A stretch of 40,408 bases of DNA from Ruminococcus sp. UBA7013 (lineage in GTDB: Bacteria > Bacillota > Clostridia > Oscillospirales > Ruminococcaceae). The notes beneath the pieces were generated by a model. It worked only from the letters and a program-made list of their open reading frames with translations, was not told the origin of the DNA and did no database searches. Each line of letters starts with the position of its first letter. The first letter of the stretch is position 1. Shown here in pieces: positions 23,706-29,373 of the stretch. The stretch covers positions 1 through 40,408 of the forward strand of contig DJXD01000047.1 in the NCBI GenBank assembly GCA_002449585.1, read 5' to 3'. The translations under genes were made by a program, and so were the position numbers.

Positions 23706-25325
23706 TTACTCCATTTCATTCGTAAACTTGACAAATTCATCAAGTTTGGCCAATGCTGAACCATTGTCAATAACTTCGGCCGCTTTTTTGATACCATCCT
23801 GCAATGTTTCTGTGATGCCATAAATATACAAAGCCGCACCTGCATTTAATAATACAATATCACGTTTTGCGCCTGTGACAGATCCATCAAGAATGCTGTG
23901 TGTGATCTGCGCATTTTCTGCTGGTGTACCGCCTACAATTTCATATTTTTCATAGCGTTTCAGTCCGAATTCTTCCGGCGTGATTTCATATGTCCGGATT
24001 TCATCGCCATTGACTTCCGTGATAGTAGTGGCATCAGAAACAGAGATTTCATCCATAACATCATTGCCAAACACAACCATCGCTCTTTTAATGCCAACTT
24101 CCTGTAGAACTTTCGCCATGATCTCTGTCAGTGATTTTTCATATACGCCTAAGATAATATAATCTGCTTTGGCCGGATTGGTCAGAGGGCCTAAAATATT
24201 GAAAATTGTCCGAACGCCGAGCTGTCCTCTCACAGGGCCAACAAAGCGCATACTTGCATGATAACTCTGTGCAAATAAGAATGACAACCCTGTATGATCA
24301 AGACAAGCTTTTGCCTGATCCGGTTTTGATGCAATTTTTACTCCCAATGCTTCCAATACATCCGCCGCACCGCTTTTGCTGGATACACTTCTGTTTCCAT
24401 GCTTGGCTACTTTTGCCCCTGCTGCCGCTGCTACAAATGCAGATGTTGTTGAAATATTGAAAGATGCGCACTGATCGCCGCCAGTTCCTACAATATCAAT
24501 ACTATCAGAAGCATCCGGCACAAGGCTGGCCTTTTGTCTCATACCTTTGGCAAAGCCTGCAATTTCATCCGGCGTTGCGCCTTTTGTCGCCAATGACATC
24601 AGTACAGCAGAAATCTGTAACTGTGAAGCCCGTCCGCTCATGAGCAGATTCATGCAGTCCTGTGCTTCCTGAACGGATAAATTTTCATGATTCATGATCT
24701 TGCTATAATAAGGTTTAAGATCAGCTTCTTTCTGTTCTGGCTCATCCTCGGCAAGCCCTGCAATCACTAAGAAATTCCGAAGAATTTGCTTGCCGTGATT
24801 GGTCAGTACAGATTCAGGATGAAATTGCAATCCATATGTCTGATCTGTATTATGAGAAACCGCCATAATCTGGCCATTTTCATCCAGAGCTGTCACCCGG
24901 AGACAATCCGGCAAAACAGATTCATCTGCAATCAATGAATGATACCGCCCGGCAGTCAGCGGATGCGGAATATTTTTAAACAGCGGATGCTTTTCTTCAA
25001 ATTTGATCATACTGGCTTTTCCATGCATAAGCTGACGTGCCGGAATGATTTTTCCGCCAAATGCTTCCACAATGGACTGATGCCCCAGACAAATGCCCAG
25101 AATCGGAATTTCTCCGGAAAATTTGCGGACGGTTTCCACTGAAATCCCTGCGGATGACGGATAGCCAGGCCCTGGAGAAATCACAATAGCAGCAGGATGC
25201 AGAGCGGCAATCTCATCTAATGTAATTTCATCATTGCGCTTTACCAGAATATCGGGATACATTTCGCCAAGATACTGGCATAGATTATAAGTGAATGAAT
25301 CATAGTTATCAATTACTAATATCAT
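23706..25325 (-). CDS. trpGD: Fused anthranilate synthase component II / phosphoribosyltransferase
   Basis: This 539-aa bifunctional protein joins two steps. Residues 1 to about 190 are the class I glutamine amidotransferase TrpG, with nucleophile C79 in GICLGHQ and HPES near 168 completing the triad; it supplies ammonia to TrpE. After a short acidic linker (LAEDEPEQKEADL) the rest is TrpD, with DIVGTGGDQCASFNIS (PRPP pyrophosphate loop), KHGNRSVSSKSGAADVLE, and GPVRGQLGVRTIFNILGPLTNPA. The start overlaps the trpE stop (ATGA, 4 nt). TrpGD fusions are known from enterobacteria and some clostridia; here the fusion is clean, with one continuous frame. Confidence 0.97.
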   Translation of the reverse strand: MILVIDNYDSFTYNLCQYLGEMYPDILVKRNDEITLDEIAALHPAAIVISPGPGYPSSAGISVETVRKFSGEIPILGICLGHQSIVEAFGGKIIPARQLMHGKASMIKFEEKHPLFKNIPHPLTAGRYHSLIADESVLPDCLRVTALDENGQIMAVSHNTDQTYGLQFHPESVLTNHGKQILRNFLVIAGLAEDEPEQKEADLKPYYSKIMNHENLSVQEAQDCMNLLMSGRASQLQISAVLMSLATKGATPDEIAGFAKGMRQKASLVPDASDSIDIVGTGGDQCASFNISTTSAFVAAAAGAKVAKHGNRSVSSKSGAADVLEALGVKIASKPDQAKACLDHTGLSFLFAQSYHASMRFVGPVRGQLGVRTIFNILGPLTNPAKADYIILGVYEKSLTEIMAKVLQEVGIKRAMVVFGNDVMDEISVSDATTITEVNGDEIRTYEITPEEFGLKRYEKYEIVGGTPAENAQITHSILDGSVTGAKRDIVLLNAGAALYIYGITETLQDGIKKAAEVIDNGSALAKLDEFVKFTNEME

Positions 25326-26788
25326 TTTCTTGCCTCCCTGATTGCATTGAGCATAGCTTCTGCTTTATGGGTTGTCTCTGCAAATTCTTTTTCAGGATCA
25401 GAATCTGCTACAATGCCTGCACCTGCCTGCACATACGCTTTTCCATTCCGGAATAATACTGTCCGGATGGCTATGCAGGTATTCATATCTCCATTATATC
25501 CGAAATAGCCCACTGTTCCGCCATAAAGGCCACGCTTTTTATTTTCCAGACGATCAATAATTTCCATCGCTCTGACTTTAGGCGCACCGGACAGCGTACC
25601 CGCCGGAAGCACTGCCTGCAATGCATCCATAGGCTGACAATCTTCTCTGAGTGTGCCTTTGACATCTGAAACCAGATGCATCACTTTGGAATATCTTTCT
25701 ACATACATGAAATCTGTCACTTTAACAGATCCATATTCACTGACACGGCCTAAATCATTCCGGCCTAAGTCTACCAGCATAGTATGCTCTGCCTTTTCTT
25801 TCTCATCATTCAGAAGTGATTGCTCCAGAGCCTTATCTTCTTCCCGGCTTTTTCCTCTGGGGCGTGTGCCAGCAATGGGCTTGGTAGCGGCCACACCATC
25901 ATTGACTTTGACTAATAATTCCGGTGAAGCACCTGAAATTTCATAGTCTTTTGTCTTGAAATAATACAGATAGGGGGAAGGATTGGTTGCCCGGAGTCTT
26001 CTGTAAACTTCAAAGCTGTCCGGCGGATTTTCAATTTCAAATCGCTGTGACAGGACAACCTGAAAAATTTCGCCTGCCCGAATCTGTTCTTTTGCCTGAT
26101 TTACCATAGAAATATAGGCTTCTTTGGTGACATTAGAGCCTACCCGGATAGCTGGTTCATCATCCCGATATTGTCCCCGGCAGTGATAGCCATCTATTTT
26201 GGCAGCAATTTCTACAGCTCTGTTTTCTGCTTTCTGATATTGTTCTTCCAGATTTTCCCCTTTATGCAAATTAATCATTACAATAGCATTACTATTCAAA
26301 TGATCATAGGCAACTAATTCATCATAATCAAACAAATGAATATCTGGCATATGAATATCATCCTCCGGGACATTGATCAGCTTTTTTTCTGTATATCTCA
26401 CAGCATCATAAGCAAAATACCCGATCAAGCCGCCGGTAAAATACGGAAGATCTTCAAATTTTGGTGAAACTCTTTCATTCAGAATTTTCTGTAATTTCTG
26501 AAAAGGTTTCTGTTCCGTGACAGTTTCTCTCACGCCATTCCGGAGAATCTGCATTTGTGCGCCTTCTGCACGGATCTCCTGCACGGGATGAAAGCCAATA
26601 AAGGAATATCTGTCCCACTGTGATCCATTATTGACACTTTCCAGCAGAAATGCATTTTCTTCTCCCTCAGCCAATGCCGTATAAATACTAACAGGTGTCC
26701 TATGATCTGCCGGAAATATGAAAAATACCGGAATTGCTGTATACTTTTCGGAAAGTTTTCTGACTTCCTCCAATGATGGAAACAGCAT
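25322..26788 (-). CDS. trpE: Anthranilate synthase component I
   Basis: This 488-aa enzyme converts chorismate to anthranilate using ammonia from TrpG. The N-terminal part carries AFLLESVNNGSQWDRYSFIG, where LLES is the typical tryptophan feedback site. The catalytic domain has GEIFQVVLSQRF, SPELLVKV, KPIAGTRPRG, the DLGRNDLGRV motif and TLSGAPKVRAMEII, ending in IQAGAGIV-type sequence VQAGAGIVADSDPEKE. I choose the second of two close ATGs, with AGGAGG 7 nt upstream; the first leaves only 1 nt. It is the first gene of the T-box-controlled operon. Confidence 0.97.
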   Translation of the reverse strand: MLFPSLEEVRKLSEKYTAIPVFFIFPADHRTPVSIYTALAEGEENAFLLESVNNGSQWDRYSFIGFHPVQEIRAEGAQMQILRNGVRETVTEQKPFQKLQKILNERVSPKFEDLPYFTGGLIGYFAYDAVRYTEKKLINVPEDDIHMPDIHLFDYDELVAYDHLNSNAIVMINLHKGENLEEQYQKAENRAVEIAAKIDGYHCRGQYRDDEPAIRVGSNVTKEAYISMVNQAKEQIRAGEIFQVVLSQRFEIENPPDSFEVYRRLRATNPSPYLYYFKTKDYEISGASPELLVKVNDGVAATKPIAGTRPRGKSREEDKALEQSLLNDEKEKAEHTMLVDLGRNDLGRVSEYGSVKVTDFMYVERYSKVMHLVSDVKGTLREDCQPMDALQAVLPAGTLSGAPKVRAMEIIDRLENKKRGLYGGTVGYFGYNGDMNTCIAIRTVLFRNGKAYVQAGAGIVADSDPEKEFAETTHKAEAMLNAIREARK

Positions 26789-26806
26789 AATCATGCCTCC
26801 TTTTGA

Positions 26807-27103
26807 TAAATAAAAAAATAAAGCCAATCCTCCCTAAACATGGGACGATTGACCGTTGTGCCACCCAATTTTAGACAATGCTTTTGCACTGTCCCTCTTT
26901 TCGGATACTAACATATCCTGCCCCGATAACGCAGGGCTACACGTCAAAGAATACTAATATTTCATGTTCTTCCTTGCTCCTCACAGATCCATTCATTTTA
27001 CAGCATATACACCAGACTCTCAGCAGCTGCCCGGCTCTCTGTTTACTGCTTTGTAAAACTACTTACTTCTGTTCACAGGATTTCATTGATAAATTTTAAA
27101 ACT
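26807..27103 (-). promoter_or_regulatory. Tryptophan T-box leader of the trp operon
   Basis: On the reverse strand, after the promoter, Stem I elements are visible (GAGAGCCGGG, GCTGAGAGTCTGG) and then GAATGGATC, whose TGG at 26989-26991 fits as a Trp specifier codon followed by A. Near the end, TGGGTGGCACAACG is the T-box (26854-26866). TGGG...CCCA and ACG...CGT form the antiterminator around the 7-nt bulge TGGCACA. UGGC would pair with a GCCA tRNA end, and bacterial tRNA-Trp has discriminator G. The competing terminator (26825-26834 with 26842-26851, one mismatch) is followed by a T-rich tail. Uncharged tRNA-Trp should allow read-through into trpE. Confidence 0.9.
26824..26851 (-). terminator. 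Regulated terminator of the trp T-box
   Basis: CAATCGTCCC and GGGAGGATTG (reverse-strand reading) pair with one mismatch around ATGTTTA, and GCTTTATTTTTTTA follows. Its 5' arm shares bases with the antiterminator, which is the switch. Confidence 0.85.
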
Positions 27104-27109
27104 AAGATC

Positions 27110-27138
27110 AGTATATCACATTCCAACAAATTTGTCAA
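27110..27138 (-). promoter_or_regulatory. Sigma-A promoter of the trp operon
   Basis: Reverse strand TTGACA, 17-nt spacer, TATACT. The leader from here to trpE is about 315 nt. Confidence 0.85.
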
Positions 27139-27181
27139 GTGCTTTTTTCAAAATTTCTAAAAATATTTTCTGTTAAACTAC

Positions 27182-27210
27182 TTGCCATTTTCAAATAAAA
27201 ATGTTATAAT
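27182..27210 (+). promoter_or_regulatory. Sigma-A promoter of the 390-aa membrane protein gene
   Basis: TTGCCA, 17-nt spacer, TATAAT, divergent from the trp promoter 44 nt away. Confidence 0.8.
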
Positions 27211-27278
27211 ATTCAAGAGTGTATTTGTATTTAAAAAATACCGCCAATATTCAGCTCAAAGAAAGGATAATGTGAATC

Positions 27279-28451
27279 ATGAGTAACGTTTCTGCGACTC
27301 AGAAAAGAAGTGCCCAAAAAAATCATACCTCAGATACAAATGAAAATTGGATTATTAAAAAATTAAAACAAGTTGATTGGCCTAGAACTATTGTCTCATT
27401 GCTCAGCCCTCTGTATTGTGCTATTATTGTTTATTTTTCATATCTTTCTATTTTTTATCAGCTGGAATTACTGGATTTTCAGAAAGCCTGTATGACTGTT
27501 GCAGGGGTGTCCGTGGTTGCATTGGCTACGATGCTCTACACAAGAAAGATGTTTCTGACCAAAATTTCAAGCCTGATTATGCTCCCTGTCATGGTTCTGC
27601 CGGTCATGCTCTACTTTGGCCAATGGGCAATTTTATCTCCTCTGATTGTCGTTTCCCTTGCTATTTTTTTCTTATCTGGTTTAGGTGAAACTGCAAAAAC
27701 TGTATGGGGAACGATTTTTCTTCTGATTTATCTGCTGGGGGCACTGGTCTATTTCGTTGTCAATTCGCTGTTTGCACCTTCTACGACTCCTGAAACTGTA
27801 GCAACAGGCATTTCCCCCTCTGGATTATATCGCTATACTGTGACAGAAACGAAGGATAGCTCCAACGGAAGCACAAAAGTATCTGTTGAAAGTAATACCA
27901 TGGATAAATATTATTATGATCTCTTTCAGTTCAAGATCAGAGGGCTTTCTCATGATGTTGTAATTGAACGGCCTTTACAGGAAAATATTACAATCGAATG
28001 GGATACCGTCAGCCGGGATGAGATTACAGAAGAACTTGCTAAAATCTCCAAAGATATTGAAGTCACTCTCAGTGATCAGCAAATGGATCTATTAGGCCGT
28101 GACGCTTATCAAGTAACATTCAATAACGGCCAGACACTGACAATGACACAGGGTGATTATCATAACACTATCATTGCATTGGGATCTCGTGAGCAGGAAG
28201 CTCTTGACACAGATGCAACAGAAATTTCCCTTGATGCCATGGGAGAAAAAACAAAGAAAATTCTCGGTATTACAGTAGAAAATTTTAAAACCGTAACACT
28301 CGCATCACTCACAGAAGAGGATCTCACAAAGCTGGGCATTCCTGAAGAAGGTGACGTTATGTATTATAACGGAAAAATTGTTTTCCGCTATTATATCGCA
28401 ATTCTGGAAGAATATTTTGATATTTCTAAACAGGATTTGAGCCTTCTGTAA
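27279..28451 (+). CDS. Membrane protein with extracytoplasmic domain, unknown function
   Basis: I do not recognise a family. The 390-aa protein has a polar N-terminus (1-35), then about five membrane helices (roughly 38-60, 68-85, 96-112, 116-134 and 142-162). A mostly hydrophilic C-terminal region of about 220 residues probably lies outside the cell. It contains SGLYRYTVTETKDSSNGSTKVSVES, resembling a beta-strand pair, and repeated acidic stretches (TEELAKISKDIEVTLSDQQMD). No catalytic motif is evident. AAAGGA lies about 10 nt before the ATG. It is monocistronic, between its own promoter and a strong bidirectional terminator. Confidence 0.75.
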   Translation: MSNVSATQKRSAQKNHTSDTNENWIIKKLKQVDWPRTIVSLLSPLYCAIIVYFSYLSIFYQLELLDFQKACMTVAGVSVVALATMLYTRKMFLTKISSLIMLPVMVLPVMLYFGQWAILSPLIVVSLAIFFLSGLGETAKTVWGTIFLLIYLLGALVYFVVNSLFAPSTTPETVATGISPSGLYRYTVTETKDSSNGSTKVSVESNTMDKYYYDLFQFKIRGLSHDVVIERPLQENITIEWDTVSRDEITEELAKISKDIEVTLSDQQMDLLGRDAYQVTFNNGQTLTMTQGDYHNTIIALGSREQEALDTDATEISLDAMGEKTKKILGITVENFKTVTLASLTEEDLTKLGIPEEGDVMYYNGKIVFRYYIAILEEYFDISKQDLSLL

Positions 28452-28454
28452 ATC

Positions 28455-28489
28455 AAAAAGAGTTCACTCATTTGGGTGAACTCTTTTTT
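28455..28489. terminator. Bidirectional terminator shared with the tRNA-like array
   Basis: AAAAAGAGTTCAC pairs with GTGAACTCTTTTT around an 8-nt loop, with T runs on both strands. It ends the plus-strand membrane-protein gene and, on the reverse strand, lies 8 nt past the last tRNA-like unit. Confidence 0.88.
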
Positions 28490-28496
28490 GATAATA

Positions 28497-28566
28497 TCCC
28501 GCAGACGGATTTGCACCGCCGTTCACTGGTTCGTGGCCAGCATCCTGACTGCTGAAAGATACGGAA
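28497..28566 (-). ncRNA. tRNA-like unit 6 (centre ACG, no U33)
   Basis: This 70-nt RNA folds with acceptor TTCCGTA/TGCGGGA (7 bp, two G-T). The D-loop is AGCAGTCA (no GG), over a poor D-stem TTTC/GGAT. The anticodon stem CTGG/CCAG closes CCACGAA, whose centre is ACG but with C at position 33. The T-arm is GGCGG-TGCAAAT-CCGTC. U33 is missing and the D-stem is weak, so it is unlikely to decode. It is the last unit of the array, next to the terminator, and no CCA is encoded. Confidence 0.6.
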
Positions 28567-28568
28567 TA

Positions 28569-28601
28569 TACTGTTTGCTCATCATTGGGATAAGCTCAGT
28601 A
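28569..28601 (-). repeat. Shortened leader module of unit 6
   Basis: P1 TACTG/CAGTA encloses one arm GCTTATC/GATGAGC. The third arm and the TAGTTTAT linker of the other copies are missing, so this 33-nt copy looks decayed, like the unit it precedes. Confidence 0.55.
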
Positions 28602-28603
28602 AT

Positions 28604-28674
28604 CTCCGCAGGCGGATTTGCACCACCGTCTCCGCCGTGACAGGGCGGCGATCTGACTGCTGATCTATGTGGAG
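28604..28674 (-). tRNA. tRNA-like unit 5, Asp anticodon GUC
   Basis: This 71-nt RNA has acceptor CTCCACA/TGCGGAG (one A-C mismatch), TA at 8-9 and D-arm GATC-AGCAGTCA-GATC. The anticodon arm CCGCC-CTGTCAC-GGCGG has U33 and anticodon GTC. The variable loop is 4 nt and the T-arm is GGTGG-TGCAAAT-CCGCC. The D-loop lacks GG and the T-loop begins TGC instead of TTC. The discriminator is A, where ordinary tRNA-Asp has G. It is probably charged weakly or by another route if used at all (inference). Confidence 0.65.
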
Positions 28675-28735
28675 TATCGGATGGACATGCCATTTCTTCG
28701 CCATTGGAGCGATATTTTTATATAAACTACCGATA
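28675..28735 (-). repeat. Three-way-junction leader module of unit 5
   Basis: P1 TATCGG/CCGATA (6 bp) encloses TAGTTTATATAAAAATA, a TCGC/GCGA arm, AAGAA, and an ATGG/CCAT arm. P1' abuts the first base of the tRNA-like acceptor. Confidence 0.7.
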
Positions 28736-28737
28736 AT

Positions 28738-28806
28738 GCCCGTGAGCGGACTTGCACCGCCACATTCAGCTTGTGTAACTGACCTTCTACTTTAAATTAC
28801 ACGGAC
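28738..28806 (-). ncRNA. tRNA-like unit 4 (centre CAC, no U33)
   Basis: This 69-nt RNA has a perfect 7-bp acceptor (GTCCGTG/CACGGGC), TA at 8-9 and a weak, shortened D-arm (TTT...AAG). The anticodon arm TCAGT-TACACAA-GCTGA has centre CAC, but A replaces U33. The T-arm is GGCGG-TGCAAGT-CCGCT. The strong acceptor and T-arm with a poor decoding half suggest that the upper part of the molecule is what is conserved. Confidence 0.6.
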
Positions 28807-28808
28807 AG

Positions 28809-28856
28809 GCCGGACAGAAATCTGTTTCAGTATCATCGGGATACTGTTTTTCCGGC
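28809..28856 (-). repeat. Three-way-junction leader module of unit 4
   Basis: P1 GCCGG/CCGGC, P2 CAGTATC/GATACTG and P3 ACAG/CTGT, joined by AAAAA and AAA linkers. It is the most compact complete copy (48 nt). Confidence 0.7.
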
Positions 28857-28881
28857 ACAGATCTAAATTTTCATGATCTGC

Positions 28882-28910
28882 TTGCAATTTTCATGCATTT
28901 GCTGTATAAT
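28882..28910 (+). promoter_or_regulatory. Possible plus-strand promoter inside the array
   Basis: TTGCAA, 17-nt spacer, TATAAT on the plus strand, in the longest spacer (between units 3 and 4). It would transcribe the antisense of units 3, 2 and 1. The same interval also forms a CTGTAT/ATACAG hairpin, so the match may be fortuitous. Confidence 0.4.
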
Positions 28911-28923
28911 AAATACAGTGAAA

Positions 28924-28995
28924 CTCCACAGGCGGATTTGCACCGCCGTTTTCCGGTTTGGAAGACCGATGTTCTGACTGCTGAACTATGTGAAG
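28924..28995 (-). tRNA. tRNA-like unit 3, Gly anticodon UCC
   Basis: This 72-nt RNA is complete: acceptor CTTCACA/TGTGGAG (7 bp, one G-T), D-arm GTTC-AGCAGTCA-GAAC, anticodon arm TCGGT-CTTCCAA-ACCGG with U33 and TCC, variable AAAAC, T-arm GGCGG-TGCAAAT-CCGCC, and discriminator T as in tRNA-Gly. It lacks the D-loop GG and has GUGC instead of GTPsiC. The same two changes, with the same anticodon, are what I recall for staphylococcal tRNA-Gly used for peptidoglycan bridges. No CCA is encoded. Confidence 0.72.
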
Positions 28996-29054
28996 TACTG
29001 GACGGCAAGCCGTTTCTTCATCATTGGGATGATGTTTTACATAAACTACCAGTA
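28996..29054 (-). repeat. Three-way-junction leader module of unit 3
   Basis: P1 TACTGG/CCAGTA (6 bp), linker TAGTTTATGTAAAA, P2 CATCAT/ATGATG, linker AAGAA, P3 ACGGC/GCCGT. P1' is immediately followed by the acceptor stem of unit 3. Confidence 0.75.
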
Positions 29055-29056
29055 AA

Positions 29057-29127
29057 ATCCGCAGGCGGATTTGAACCGCCATTTTCCGGATGAAAACCGG
29101 AAGCTCTTACCATTGAGCTATGCGAAA
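29057..29127 (-). tRNA. tRNA unit 2, Glu anticodon UUC, canonical loops
   Basis: This 71-nt RNA differs from its neighbours by having a normal D-loop (AATGGTAA with GG, stem GCTC/GAGC) and a normal T-loop (GGCGG-TTCAAAT-CCGCC). The anticodon loop TTTTCAT gives UUC and is identical to that of the genuine tRNA-Glu at 37629. The acceptor TTTCGCA/TGCGGAT has six pairs and a T-T mismatch at position 1-72; the discriminator is T, unusual for Glu. It could be translated tRNA or a more recent recruit to the array. Confidence 0.7.
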
Positions 29128-29128
29128 T

Positions 29129-29187
29129 GCTGGATGATGCAAATCATTTCTTCGCCCTCGGAGCGATGTTTTTTATAAACTACCAGC
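29129..29187 (-). repeat. Three-way-junction leader module of unit 2
   Basis: P1 GCTGG/CCAGC, linker TAGTTTATAAAAAACA, P2 TCGCTC/GGGCGA (with G-T), linker AGAA, P3 ATGAT/ATCAT. The canonical tRNA unit has the same leader as the aberrant ones. Confidence 0.72.
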
Positions 29188-29192
29188 GAAAC

Positions 29193-29265
29193 GCCTGTAT
29201 ATGGATTTGCACCATAATCTCCCGCCTTAGCAGGGCGGACGCTCTGACTCTTAAACTATACAGGC
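29193..29265 (-). tRNA. tRNA-like unit 1, Ser anticodon GCU, short variable arm
   Basis: This 73-nt RNA has a perfect acceptor GCCTGTA/TACAGGC, extendable by a C-G pair. The D-arm is GTTT-AAGAGTCA-GAGC (no GG). The anticodon arm CCGCC-CTGCTAA-GGCGG has U33 and GCT. The T-arm is TATGG-TGCAAAT-CCATA and the discriminator is G. Bacterial tRNA-Ser has a long variable arm that seryl-tRNA synthetase needs; here only GAGAT separates the arms, so charging with serine is doubtful. It is the first unit transcribed. Confidence 0.68.
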
Positions 29266-29266
29266 G

Positions 29267-29326
29267 ACCGGACGGCCAAGCCGTTTCTTCTCCGTGCGGA
29301 GGGATGTTTTTTTATAAACTACCGGC
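29267..29326 (-). repeat. Three-way-junction leader module of unit 1
   Basis: P1 GCCGG/CCGGT (one G-T), linker TAGTTTATAAAAAAACATC, P2 CTCCG/CGGAG, linker AAGAA, P3 ACGGC/GCCGT. The predicted transcription start falls at the first base of P1. Confidence 0.72.
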
Positions 29327-29332
29327 ATCTTT

Positions 29333-29361
29333 ATCATAGCATATATTTTTAATTTTGTCAA
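29333..29361 (-). promoter_or_regulatory. Sigma-A promoter of the tRNA-like array
   Basis: Reverse strand TTGACA, 17-nt spacer, TATGAT, ending 7 nt before the first leader module. The predicted primary transcript runs from about 29326 to the terminator at 28455-28489, roughly 850 nt. Its -35 overlaps the ribosome site of the divergent SDR gene. Confidence 0.82.
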
Positions 29362-29373
29362 GGAGTGATTTTT

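Noticed and set aside
22922..23845. Longer trpC starting inside trpGD
   Set aside because: The extra 48 residues are not trpC-like and overlap trpGD; the ATG at 23701 has a good ribosome site.
28893..29093. Plus-strand reading frame of 66 codons in the tRNA-like array
   Set aside because: It lies across two tRNA-like units and a leader, with no ribosome site; the RNA structures explain the sequence.
28497..29326. CRISPR array
   Set aside because: The repeats are diverged, structured and contain tRNA folds; spacers are not unique sequences of constant length, and no cas genes are present.
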